A stretch of DNA of 64,000 bases from Chitinophaga chungangae (GTDB lineage: Bacteria; Bacteroidota; Bacteroidia; Chitinophagales; Chitinophagaceae). The notes under the pieces are model-generated. The model had not been told where the DNA came from. It did not search any database and was given only the letters and a program-made list of their open reading frames with translations. The stretch is taken from assembly GCF_017742215.1 (NCBI RefSeq), contig NZ_JAGHKP010000003.1:1271634-1335633 (forward strand), given 5' to 3'. Made by a program: the position numbers and the translations under genes. Below, piece by piece: positions 1-8,052 of this stretch. Numbering within the stretch: the stretch's first letter is position 1; each line of letters opens with the position of its first letter.

Positions 1-976
1 TGTCTTTCACGGTCCAGTTCACTTTTATGACAGGCGTATCCCTGAATTGCATGTGCCCCGCGATGCTGGCGGTTACGTCCAGCGGTTTTGTAAAATCGAT
101 GCTGTCCAGCTTGGTGGCGATATTGGGCGTTACCAGCGAAGTAGCGGCGCGGAACGGTATCTGGTTTGCATGAATGGCGATGGCGAAAAGCGCGGGCTGC
201 TGAGAGAAATTAAATTCCGCGCCGATGCGCACGGGCTGCCCGTCGAACCGGAAATCCTGCGGCGGGATGCGCAGCGTTTTGTTGCTGCGCATAAATTGCA
301 CGCCGATGTCTGCCTTCAGCAGCTTTTGTTTGGCGTAGCTGCCTTTGGTGGTGTTGAACTGAAGATCGTCGATGCGCGTTTCCAGGTTCACCTGCGCCTG
401 CCAGCCGGTATTGTCGAAGTCCATTTCGGCGCGCAACCGGCGGATGTCGAGGTTGTAGCGTTTGAGTTTGATATGGTTTTCCAACGTGAACCGGACGTTT
501 TCCAGGATGATCCTTCTTATCGTGGATGAGTTGCCCGTGGCGGGTTTGTGGGGTTCCTTTCCTTTCAGCAGGTAAGTGTTCGAAAAGCCGGAGCCGTCCG
601 TATAGAGGAATATTTTCCCATCTTTGAGGCTCACCTGTTTCACGTCCACCGTTTTGCGCAGCAGCGCGAAAGTGCTCACCTTCACGTATACTTCGCGCAC
701 GTCCAGCAGGGCGTGTTTATGCGTGGCGTACATACTATCTTTCAGCGACACGTTTTTGAGTGTCACCGAAATGTTGGGGAAGGAACGGATGAGGGAAGGC
801 TCCATGTCCTGTATCTCCAGGTTGCCGCTGATGCGGTCGCTGAGCTGGGCGGTGATCTCAGCGAGAATTTCCGCCTTGCGGCCGCGTACTACCAGCGCCA
901 GCACGAACCAAAGGATAATGACGACCACCAGCAGGCTGCCGGCGGAAATAAGCGTGATGCGTAACCAGCGGGGCAT
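1..976 (-). CDS. AsmA-like / DUF748-type envelope protein, N-terminal part
   Basis: The reading frame starts at ATG 976 and stays open past the left edge, so only the first 325 residues are present. The product begins with a short basic stretch (MPRWLR) and one hydrophobic segment at about residues 6-28, followed by a long beta-rich region with repeated lines such as LENVRFTLENH and VKQVSLKDGK. That plan of one N-terminal anchor and a long repetitive beta structure is typical of AsmA/TamB-like proteins, which sit in the periplasm and act in envelope lipid or outer-membrane homeostasis. The family call rests on pattern alone because the C-terminal AsmA signature is outside the window. It is divergent from the metallopeptidase gene at 1025. 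Confidence 0.7.
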   Translation of the reverse strand, partial: MPRWLRITLISAGSLLVVVIILWFVLALVVRGRKAEILAEITAQLSDRISGNLEIQDMEPSLIRSFPNISVTLKNVSLKDSMYATHKHALLDVREVYVKVSTFALLRKTVDVKQVSLKDGKIFLYTDGSGFSNTYLLKGKEPHKPATGNSSTIRRIILENVRFTLENHIKLKRYNLDIRRLRAEMDFDNTGWQAQVNLETRIDDLQFNTTKGSYAKQKLLKADIGVQFMRSNKTLRIPPQDFRFDGQPVRIGAEFNFSQQPALFAIAIHANQIPFRAATSLVTPNIATKLDSIDFTKPLDVTASIAGHMQFRDTPVIKVNWTVKD

Positions 977-1024
977 GGGCTATTGTATTGATCTTCGATA
1001 CATTAAACAATCAAAACCGGTAAA

Positions 1025-1837
1025 ATGTTGAATTGGCAAATTAATCCGATCTTAGTGATGATGTTACCAATTATCATACCTGTTGTAGTGATCGCGTTTT
1101 TATTCTGGTGGTTTTACCGCCCGAAAAAACGAAAAACCGGCGCCGTGCCCGCCGATGTGGACGGCCTGCTCGAAAAGAACGTAAAATATTACCGCCAGCT
1201 GGGCGACGAGGATAAGTCGCGTTTTTCCGCGGAAGTGAAGGAATTTCTCGGCCATACCACCATCGAAGGCGTGGGCGCCAACGTGGAAGACCTGGACAAA
1301 GTGCTGATCGCGTCGAGCGCGGTGATCCCTATTTTTGCGTTCCCCGGCTGGAAATACCGCAACCTGACCAATGTGATCCTTTACCCGGACACATTCGATG
1401 AAAAATACCAGTTCGAAGGCGACCGCCGCAATATACTCGGCATGGTGGGCAGCGGGCATCTCAACGGGCAGATGCTGCTTTCGCAGTCTGCGCTGCGAAG
1501 CGGCTTTTCCGAGCATGGCGGCAGCAGCAACACCGCGATCCACGAGTTCGTGCACCTGGTCGATAAAACGGACGGCACGGTAGACGGCATGCCCAGCAGC
1601 CTGATCCAGCATAGTTATTCCCTGCCCTGGCTAAAAGTGATGCACGAAGAGATCCGGCGGATCGAAAGCGGTCATTCCGATATCAATCCTTATGCGGCCA
1701 TGAACGAAAGCGAATTCCTGGCCGTGGTGTCCGAATATTTTTTTGAGAAACCGGACACGATGGCCCAGCACCATCCTGAGCTGTACCGGCTGCTGAGCCA
1801 GATCTTCCGGCAAGATCCCGCCTCGATGCAGGGATGA
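1025..1837 (+). CDS. M90 (MtfA-like) zinc metallopeptidase
   Basis: A 270-residue protein with one N-terminal membrane segment at about residues 8-31 and a cytoplasmic-type peptidase domain. The zinc motif is visible as HEFVH at residues 173-177 with a following Asp (HLVDKTDG), and a downstream glutamate-rich helix (ESEFLAVVSEYFFEKP) can supply the third ligand, as in the MtfA/M90 family. In E. coli, MtfA is soluble and binds the Mlc repressor; the membrane anchor seen here is common in Bacteroidota relatives, so the target should not be assumed. Its stop is one base from the convergent exosortase gene end, so the two transcripts probably overlap. Confidence 0.85.
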   Translation: MLNWQINPILVMMLPIIIPVVVIAFLFWWFYRPKKRKTGAVPADVDGLLEKNVKYYRQLGDEDKSRFSAEVKEFLGHTTIEGVGANVEDLDKVLIASSAVIPIFAFPGWKYRNLTNVILYPDTFDEKYQFEGDRRNILGMVGSGHLNGQMLLSQSALRSGFSEHGGSSNTAIHEFVHLVDKTDGTVDGMPSSLIQHSYSLPWLKVMHEEIRRIESGHSDINPYAAMNESEFLAVVSEYFFEKPDTMAQHHPELYRLLSQIFRQDPASMQG

Positions 1838-1838
1838 T

Positions 1839-3167
1839 TCACAACGCGATGCATTTTTTCACGGCGCCCGTTTCCAGCAGGCGCTCCACTTCCTTTTCCA
1901 GGGTTTTGCCATCGGCGGCGGTCACGTTCACCACGGCAAAACGGTTTCTTTTCGACAGCGCTTCCCAGCGCCACGAAAACTGCGAGATCGTTTGTACGTT
2001 CCCGTTATCGTACCACCAGGCGGTGTAGAGTTGCTCCTCCCCTTTTACCAACCGGCCGGTGAACACGATACGGCCCGCCATTCGGGCCTCGCGCACCTGT
2101 TTGACGGCGTAACCGCTACCCTGCCAGCAGATGGTGGGGTGATGGTCTGTATAATAAAAATCGGGGATGGATTTGACGTAGATCAGCGCGGCGGCGTTTT
2201 CCAGTTTCATTACGTGGTCACGCATGGCGGTAGCGGTATAGCCGCTCACGGCGGCGTTTGCGGAGGTTGGCGTTTCCAGGGGCCTGGTGATCTTGTATGC
2301 GGCCAGTGCCACGCAGGCGGCCAGGCAAACATGCGCCTGCACGAGCATGAACAGGTGAAGTTTTTGTTCCGGTGCGCGCCCGCTTCGCGGCCGGCCAAAC
2401 CGCCGTACCAGCCAGGGGCATACCCACAGCAGCGGCGCGATCACGTAGACCAGCAGGCAAAGAATGCCCGTCATATCGTGCATCGGGGTGCCCGGCGGAA
2501 TGTTGAACTGCACCAGCAGGATGATGCGGAAGAGGTTCGCGGCCACGTTCATCACAAAAATAAAAACCAGCAGCAATACGATCGCCGGCAGGCGCAGGTA
2601 AAGTTTTGCCGTACGCTGACTGTGGCCCAGCAGCATGATGCCGCAAAGCAGCGAGGTCAGCATCATGCTCAGGCCCATGCAGGCGGCATCTACCGAAAAG
2701 CTGCCATTGCCCAGCAGGATGGAATTGCCTTCCACCGTCACGGCTGCGCCGCCAATCTGCAATATCTTGCCCGCCGCTTGCGTGAGCCCCAGGCGGATGG
2801 GAAAGGTGAAAATATTGGTGATGTATGTAAACAGCGGCGACATCAGGAGCAACACCAGCACGGGCAGACCATTGATGCGGCCCAGCGCGCCGTCCGCCAC
2901 GAAACACAGCGACAACACGATCGCGGCATAAAAAATGGTTTTCGCGGGAATGATCCATGCCAGCAGGCACATGATCAGGGCGGCGTAATAAAACCGCAGG
3001 CTGCGGCGCCGGAGCGGATCGCTGACCGTTACCAAAGGAACGGCCAGCAGCCCCAGCAGGAAACCCGCGGAATCGAAAACGAGATACCCGGGCAGGGCGT
3101 ACAGCACGATGCCCAGGTACACGCCGGTAATCAGAATGGCGGGGATTACGCGTTTGCAGGTTTCCAT
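1839..3167 (-). CDS. xrtN: Exosortase N (XrtN) with C-terminal EpsI-like domain
   Basis: A polytopic membrane protein (442 residues from ATG 3167). It carries the exosortase transpeptidase triad: Cys163 in DAACMGLSMM, Arg214 in NLFRI and His230 in MHDMTG, each in or next to a predicted membrane helix. After the last helix about 145 residues form a soluble EpsI-like tail with a PTICWQGSGY motif. Exosortases cleave PEP-CTERM-type C-terminal signals and attach the protein to a surface carrier. The gene directly upstream encodes a VIT protein with such a signal, matching the known XrtN/VIT pairing. The chosen start overlaps the upstream gene by 22 bp, which suggests translational coupling; an in-frame start at 3224 would extend the overlap and is less likely. 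Confidence 0.88.
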   Translation of the reverse strand: METCKRVIPAILITGVYLGIVLYALPGYLVFDSAGFLLGLLAVPLVTVSDPLRRRSLRFYYAALIMCLLAWIIPAKTIFYAAIVLSLCFVADGALGRINGLPVLVLLLMSPLFTYITNIFTFPIRLGLTQAAGKILQIGGAAVTVEGNSILLGNGSFSVDAACMGLSMMLTSLLCGIMLLGHSQRTAKLYLRLPAIVLLLVFIFVMNVAANLFRIILLVQFNIPPGTPMHDMTGILCLLVYVIAPLLWVCPWLVRRFGRPRSGRAPEQKLHLFMLVQAHVCLAACVALAAYKITRPLETPTSANAAVSGYTATAMRDHVMKLENAAALIYVKSIPDFYYTDHHPTICWQGSGYAVKQVREARMAGRIVFTGRLVKGEEQLYTAWWYDNGNVQTISQFSWRWEALSKRNRFAVVNVTAADGKTLEKEVERLLETGAVKKCIAL

Positions 3168-5656
3168 TTGCGTTGATAGATAAACCAGGTAAGAGATAAA
3201 AGGACGATCACGATCAGCGCCCATTCGTGCGGTTCGGGAACGGCGCCTTTTGATTTGAGCGATGCGTTTTTCAGGCTGTTGCCTTCGTCTTTGATGCCGA
3301 AACGGTCGTAATCATTTTGTGTTTCGAGCACGATGAGGCTGCTCACGGGAGACACGACGTAAGCTTCTTTCGCCACGTTCACCAGCGCTTCTTCCGTGCC
3401 GGAGGAGGTGATAAGCCCTTTGCCTTTGCGGCTCACGATGTGGTTGTAGGCGAAGATGCGCATGAGGTGGTCGGGCGCCCGAACTGCGTTTTGCGCGGCA
3501 GTGCTATCAGCGAGCGTTCTTTCCACTACGGCCTGCGCCTGGTCTATCACCACGCGGTCTGCCGTTTCTGCGTCTTCCGCGAAAGTGTTGGTAGACAGCA
3601 GTACGGCGAGCTGCAGCAGGCCGCCCTGTTCGTATCGGAACACGCGCGATTCTTTCAGCGTTTTCAGGTAAGGCGGCAATCCGGCGGCGCCGAGGTTCAT
3701 CAATCTTATTTTCGGCAGGGAAGAATCTGCGAGCCAGGTATCCAGCTCCTTCCTGAAACGTGAATCTTCCAAATCCCGCAGGGAAGGTGAAAACGGGAGG
3801 TTTTTGGTGACGACCAATGCATGTTCCGGATCGATGATGTCCTGCACCGGGAAAAGACTGAAACGTTGGCAGTGCAGTGCGTAGAAAAGGTCGTCTTTAT
3901 TATCGTCCCGCACGTCCGTGAGCTGGTCGTTCAGGGAAACCATTACGCGTCGTTTGCCGGTTAGTTTCAGCGTTTCATCGAACTCGGAGCGGCTCCAGGC
4001 GGCGTTTACGTCGAGGTAAATAACGTCTGTGCGTACGGGCTTGCGTTGCAGTTTGTAAGGGCGTATGCTGTACGAATTGCCGTTGAAGGAAAATGTATTG
4101 GGCCTGATGGGCGTATTGTTCATTTGCAGGTGCCAGTCTTTGCGGTAACGGCCTTCGCGTTCCCAGCCTGCGCCGCTGCGCCGGAAGCCCGCGGGCGGCG
4201 TAAAACCCTCGCTTTTGCCGGCCAGCTCAATCGAAGCGTCTTCCGTCGTAAACCGCAGCGGCGGGCCCTGGAAAGTGATGTTGTCGTATTGCAGGCGGCC
4301 GTTCTCCACGCTGAGCGGCGCGGTTACGCCGATGCGGAACATGCGGGTTTCTCCGCCGTTCACGGGAAATACGCGCACGGATACACGGTTTCCTTCCTGC
4401 CAGCGAACCAGGGACGGATCGCGTCTTTCGCGGCCTACGATGGTGCGGTAAGCGGTGTCTGCCAGTCCTTTGGCGGTCAGGATACCTTTTTCTTCCTTCC
4501 CGTCTATCCACAAAGACAGCGAGGTGACCACCCCGCCTTCCGGCAGCTGGAATGTGTAGATCGCTTCCTGCATGCCCCAGCGTTCGCTGTTCGTAACCGT
4601 CAATGCTTTTTCGGTATAGGCCAGGTGCAGTTCCGGCCAGATCTTCACCTGCGTGCTAACATAACTGGTATGCAACGAATTGCCCGACCAAAGACGTTCT
4701 TCGCCCTGGTGCCGTTTATCGTACATGGCTTCCAGTATTTTGATGCGTTCTGCCGGAAGCGCAGGCCTGCCGGGAAAAAACATGGAAGCGATCACCACCA
4801 GGGGATCATGTTCCGTTTCGTTTTCCCAGTTAAAATTTCCTATACCGCGGAAAGAAAACTCCCCCAGTATGTCAGACAGTGAACCGGTTGCTTCGCGATA
4901 CACGATGCCTGTTTTTAACACCCTTTCCATCACAAACCCTCCCTTCAACTGCCGCGCGGCTTCGATCCAGGCCGGGAGGCGGCCGTTGCCCCTCACCTGC
5001 TGGCGGTTGTAGATGTGCGTCAGTTTACTGAGCTGGAGATTGTACAGCATACTGAAGATAATGATGGCGGCCAGGCCGAGCCCCATGCCAGAAAGCCCGC
5101 TTTTCCAGAGGCGGCGCCGGCTGAGGTTCCAGCCTACTACCAAACAAAGAATAAGCGGCACGAACGTATGGATGGAAAGACCGAGCGCGATCAACGCAAT
5201 AACGCTCATGGGGTACAGGGGAAACAGGAAAAGCGAGAGATAGATATAAGCGATCAGCGCAAGCCCGGCCAGCATGCCGGTGATGGTACGCGCCCATTGC
5301 GGCAGATGATCGGTATAACGGAACATCAGCAGGCTGGCGGAAGTAATAACGAGGTACACGGCAAACCATGGCGTGGTGGCGTTAAACACGTTCGCATAAC
5401 GGTTGAGCGCGTAGCAGCTGACGAAAAAAAGCAGCCATACGATCACGGAATAATCCTTCCGTTCGTCTTTCTTTACCCATATCAGGCCTACAAGCGCCCC
5501 TACAGCCGGGATAAAATGAGCAAAAGCGAAAATGAGGCTGTTTTCCGTGTTGCCCGGCATGAAGGTTTGCCCGATAAACAGGAGAATCAGGCTGAGGATC
5601 AGCGTAACGAGGTAAAAAAGGTACCTGGGATCGGTGAGTTTACGGCGTAGTTCCAT
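3146..5656 (-). CDS. XrtN-system VIT domain protein with PEP-type sorting signal
   Basis: An 836-residue membrane protein. Roughly the first 210 residues hold about seven hydrophobic helices, then comes a soluble part with a VIT domain at about 353-450 (VIT is the domain seen in inter-alpha-trypsin inhibitor heavy chains). The C-terminus ends in a tripartite sorting signal from about residue 806: the motif PEPHEWAL, a hydrophobic helix, and a basic tail (QRKWK). This is the usual substrate of exosortase N, whose gene follows immediately and overlaps. I chose ATG 5656 because the protein then begins with a short basic head before the first helix; the in-frame codon at 5737 would add 27 residues without domain character. 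Function of the VIT protein is unknown. Confidence 0.85.
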   Translation of the reverse strand: MELRRKLTDPRYLFYLVTLILSLILLFIGQTFMPGNTENSLIFAFAHFIPAVGALVGLIWVKKDERKDYSVIVWLLFFVSCYALNRYANVFNATTPWFAVYLVITSASLLMFRYTDHLPQWARTITGMLAGLALIAYIYLSLFLFPLYPMSVIALIALGLSIHTFVPLILCLVVGWNLSRRRLWKSGLSGMGLGLAAIIIFSMLYNLQLSKLTHIYNRQQVRGNGRLPAWIEAARQLKGGFVMERVLKTGIVYREATGSLSDILGEFSFRGIGNFNWENETEHDPLVVIASMFFPGRPALPAERIKILEAMYDKRHQGEERLWSGNSLHTSYVSTQVKIWPELHLAYTEKALTVTNSERWGMQEAIYTFQLPEGGVVTSLSLWIDGKEEKGILTAKGLADTAYRTIVGRERRDPSLVRWQEGNRVSVRVFPVNGGETRMFRIGVTAPLSVENGRLQYDNITFQGPPLRFTTEDASIELAGKSEGFTPPAGFRRSGAGWEREGRYRKDWHLQMNNTPIRPNTFSFNGNSYSIRPYKLQRKPVRTDVIYLDVNAAWSRSEFDETLKLTGKRRVMVSLNDQLTDVRDDNKDDLFYALHCQRFSLFPVQDIIDPEHALVVTKNLPFSPSLRDLEDSRFRKELDTWLADSSLPKIRLMNLGAAGLPPYLKTLKESRVFRYEQGGLLQLAVLLSTNTFAEDAETADRVVIDQAQAVVERTLADSTAAQNAVRAPDHLMRIFAYNHIVSRKGKGLITSSGTEEALVNVAKEAYVVSPVSSLIVLETQNDYDRFGIKDEGNSLKNASLKSKGAVPEPHEWALIVIVLLSLTWFIYQRKWKPANA

Positions 5657-5770
5657 ATTTAAAAGCACTTTGTGTTTCAAAGTAAACAAGTAAAAAAGAA
5701 GGGGACCCGCTCCCCGACTTTTCACTTTGCAACACAAAGTAAAATTAAATTTCCGGATAAAACAAAGGAA

Positions 5771-7141
5771 TTATAAAATTCCTTCCACCTCTACTTTTAT
5801 TACGGTTGCAATATCGTTCGTGCCTTTGGCGGGCAGCGTGAATATGGCGTTGCCGCCACCGTTGCCGGATTTCACGGAAGCTTTGGAACCTATTACCACG
5901 GCGCTTTTCACGGGTTTGTTCAGTCCTGTTACTTCCAGCGAGCCGTTGGCCGGCCATTCGAATACGGAAAGATACAGAATGGTGTTGTTGCCGTGTTGTT
6001 TGCGGGTGATGCGGCCCCAGCTTTGCGGTTTTAGCGGGCTGCCTTTGGTGCCGTACACGGCTTCGCCGTTCACTTTCATCCACTCCCCTATGCCTTTCAG
6101 GCTTTTGATACTTTCTTCGGGGAACTCGCCTTCGGCGGTGGGGCCTACGTTCAGCAGGTAGTTGCCGCCTTTGGACGCAATGTCTACCAGGTTACGCACC
6201 AGCGTTTCCACGGATTTCCATTTATGGTCGTAGCTTTTGAAGCCCCAGGTGCCGTTCATTGTCATGCAGGTTTCCCAGTCGCGGCCGTCGAGCTCGCTGA
6301 GGTTGGGTATTTTCTGTTCGGGCGTTTTGTAATCGCCGGGGAAATTGGGGCGTTTGAGGCGGTCGTTGGTAATGATGTGAGGCTGCAATGCCAGCGGGGC
6401 CTGCAGTTTTTGGGCTGCGTCGTCGGTCATGTTGGTCGGCGTGTCCCACCAAAGCACGGCCACTTCGCCGTAATTGGTGAGCAGTTCCTTTACCTGCGGC
6501 ACGGCTACGTCGTTGATGTACTGGTCGAAGGTTTTGGTTTCCTGCGCCGGGTCCCAATGGCCGTGATGCGCTTTGGTATAGGCGTCTATTTTAGCGGAAT
6601 CGGGATTGGGCCAGCCTTCGCGCATGTCTTTGCGTGCGGCGGAACCGCCGGGGTTGTTCCAGTCCTGCGCCTGGGAATAATAGAACCCGAGCTTGATGCC
6701 GTGTTTTTTGCAGGCTTCGGCCAGCGGTTTGAGCAGATCTTTACCGTATGGCGTAGCGTCGGTGATGTCCCATTTACTGGCTTTGGAATTGAACAGCGCG
6801 AACCCGTCGTGGTGTTTGGCGGTGATCACGATATATTTCATGCCCGCGTCTTTCGCCATTTTCACCCATTCTTCGGCGTTGTATTTAACCGGGTTGAACT
6901 GTTTGGCGTACCCCTGGTATTCGGCCACGGGTATTTTGCTGCGGTTCATGATCCATTCGCCGCCGCCGCGCGCCATGGGGTAACCTTTGTAGGTGCCGGC
7001 GGGCACGGCGTAAACGCCCCAGTGGATGAACATGCCGAAGCGGGCTTCCCTCCACCATTTCATTCTTTCGTCGTTGGATGTTTGTGCGGATAACGATTGT
7101 GCGGCGAGGATCACCGCCAGCAGACAGGCTATTTTTCTCAT
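5771..7141 (-). CDS. GH29 alpha-L-fucosidase, secreted
   Basis: A 456-residue exported enzyme. The start at 7141 gives a clean signal peptide (MRKIACLLAVILAAQSLSAQ). GH29 landmarks follow: FGMFIHWGVYAVPAG near residues 35-49, KHHDGF at 109-114, and the likely nucleophile Asp233 in VLWWDTP. Most GH29 enzymes have W-F/L-D-G here, so the WWDTP context is a variant. The family removes terminal alpha-L-fucose by a retaining mechanism; the general acid cannot be placed by eye. The gene stands alone, with a 14-bp palindrome just upstream of the start that could bind a LacI-type regulator. It lies 21 kb from the sulfatase/fucosidase locus and may respond to a different sugar. Confidence 0.9.
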   Translation of the reverse strand: MRKIACLLAVILAAQSLSAQTSNDERMKWWREARFGMFIHWGVYAVPAGTYKGYPMARGGGEWIMNRSKIPVAEYQGYAKQFNPVKYNAEEWVKMAKDAGMKYIVITAKHHDGFALFNSKASKWDITDATPYGKDLLKPLAEACKKHGIKLGFYYSQAQDWNNPGGSAARKDMREGWPNPDSAKIDAYTKAHHGHWDPAQETKTFDQYINDVAVPQVKELLTNYGEVAVLWWDTPTNMTDDAAQKLQAPLALQPHIITNDRLKRPNFPGDYKTPEQKIPNLSELDGRDWETCMTMNGTWGFKSYDHKWKSVETLVRNLVDIASKGGNYLLNVGPTAEGEFPEESIKSLKGIGEWMKVNGEAVYGTKGSPLKPQSWGRITRKQHGNNTILYLSVFEWPANGSLEVTGLNKPVKSAVVIGSKASVKSGNGGGNAIFTLPAKGTNDIATVIKVEVEGIL

Positions 7142-7157
7142 GGAATTTATTTTAAAA

Positions 7158-7171
7158 TGCAAACGTTTGCA
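7158..7171. promoter_or_regulatory. Perfect 14-bp palindrome, LacI/GalR-type operator candidate
   Basis: TGCAAACGTTTGCA is a perfect palindrome with the central CG and outer TG/CA usual for LacI/GalR-family operators. It ends 16 bp upstream of the fucosidase start codon. No LacI-family gene lies in the window, so the regulator is unknown. Confidence 0.5.
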
Positions 7172-7271
7172 ATGAAAGCAAGTTCGCATAAAACGGGCGG
7201 AGCTGGTGCGAGGTTTTTCGCCAATAACGGTATTTTTTTAGCATAATGAAGCTTTTCTGCGGGAAATAGGG

Positions 7272-7484
7272 CTAAAAATAGAAGTGAATACCGGTATTCA
7301 TACTGTAAGCCAGCACAAAGAGCGCGGCCAGCTTTTCCAATACCGGGAACGCTTCTTCTTCCGGTTTGCGGTTCATGACATCTCCCACCACAATTATTCC
7401 TATTGATAATTTTTCTCTTGTAAGAATAGCGGCGCTTTCATAGTCGTCGATCAAAGTGCCGCAGAAATGATCCAAATCCATCAT
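7272..7484 (-). CDS. Small hypothetical protein coupled to the acetyltransferase gene
   Basis: A 70-residue reading frame whose ATG overlaps the stop of the upstream acetyltransferase gene in the ATGA manner, a common sign of translational coupling. The N-terminal half is acidic (MMDLDHFCGTLIDDYE) and the C-terminal half has one hydrophobic stretch (LEKLAALFVLAYSMN). I recognise no family. The start could also be the second Met. It could be a chance frame; the tight overlap is the main support. Confidence 0.4.
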   Translation of the reverse strand: MMDLDHFCGTLIDDYESAAILTREKLSIGIIVVGDVMNRKPEEEAFPVLEKLAALFVLAYSMNTGIHFYF

Positions 7485-8005
7485 AATACCTTCGCCAGCA
7501 GCAGGTCGCGGTCGGTTTGACGACCAACGCTGAACTGGTGCTCTCCGAATTGAGAAAAGCCTTCTTTTTTATAGAATGCCAGCGCGCGGAGATTGTGTTC
7601 CCATACGCCTAACCAGATCGTACGTACGAAATTTTCCCTTGCAACGGCAATGGCGTGTTCCATCAGTATTTTTCCCAGTCCTTTCCCGAAATAAGCGCCC
7701 AGCACATAAATTTTCTCCAGTTCCATGACCGGTTCGGGCAGCAGTGTGCCGTTGTCCGGCTGGCGGTGAAGGTTGAGTTTGATGAAACCCGCCTCCTGCC
7801 CTTCGTGCCGGAGGATAAAATACTGTGTACCGGGGCTGCTCCATTCCGCCGTGATGGCGGGCAGGTTTTTTTTCGTGGAAAGAAATTCCTCGAGGTCCTG
7901 CGCGTTGTACACATCGGAAAAAGTTTCGCGGAAAGTGCGCGCTTCCAGCATCGCAAGCGCCGGCAGGTCCGCTTCCTGCGCGCGTATTACAGATGGTTCC
8001 GTCAT
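7481..8005 (-). CDS. GNAT family N-acetyltransferase
   Basis: A 174-residue GCN5-related acetyltransferase. The acetyl-CoA pyrophosphate-binding loop is visible as YFGKGLGKILMEHA (the R/Q-x-x-G-x-G/A motif), followed by the motif B region ending FYKKEGFSQFGEHQF. Enzymes of this type move an acetyl group from acetyl-CoA to an amine; the substrate cannot be read from the sequence. The gene is divergent from the alpha/beta-hydrolase gene with 47 bp between start codons and is translationally coupled to a small downstream frame. Confidence 0.85.
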   Translation of the reverse strand: MTEPSVIRAQEADLPALAMLEARTFRETFSDVYNAQDLEEFLSTKKNLPAITAEWSSPGTQYFILRHEGQEAGFIKLNLHRQPDNGTLLPEPVMELEKIYVLGAYFGKGLGKILMEHAIAVARENFVRTIWLGVWEHNLRALAFYKKEGFSQFGEHQFSVGRQTDRDLLLAKVL

Positions 8006-8022
8006 ATGACCGTAATTTATGC

Positions 8023-8030
8023 TATTTTTG
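8023..8030 (+). promoter_or_regulatory. Bacteroidota -7 element (TATTTTTG)
   Basis: TATTTTTG fits the TAnnTTTG -7 consensus and lies 22 bp before the chosen start of the hydrolase gene. No good TTTG -33 element is seen at the usual spacing, so the call is tentative. Confidence 0.4.
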
Positions 8031-8052
8031 CAACGGAACCTCCTGGAAAATT

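Noticed and set aside
1992..3176. Open frame of 394 codons antisense to exosortase N
   Set aside because: Low-complexity His/Gln-rich translation without domain; the exosortase frame has the full catalytic triad.
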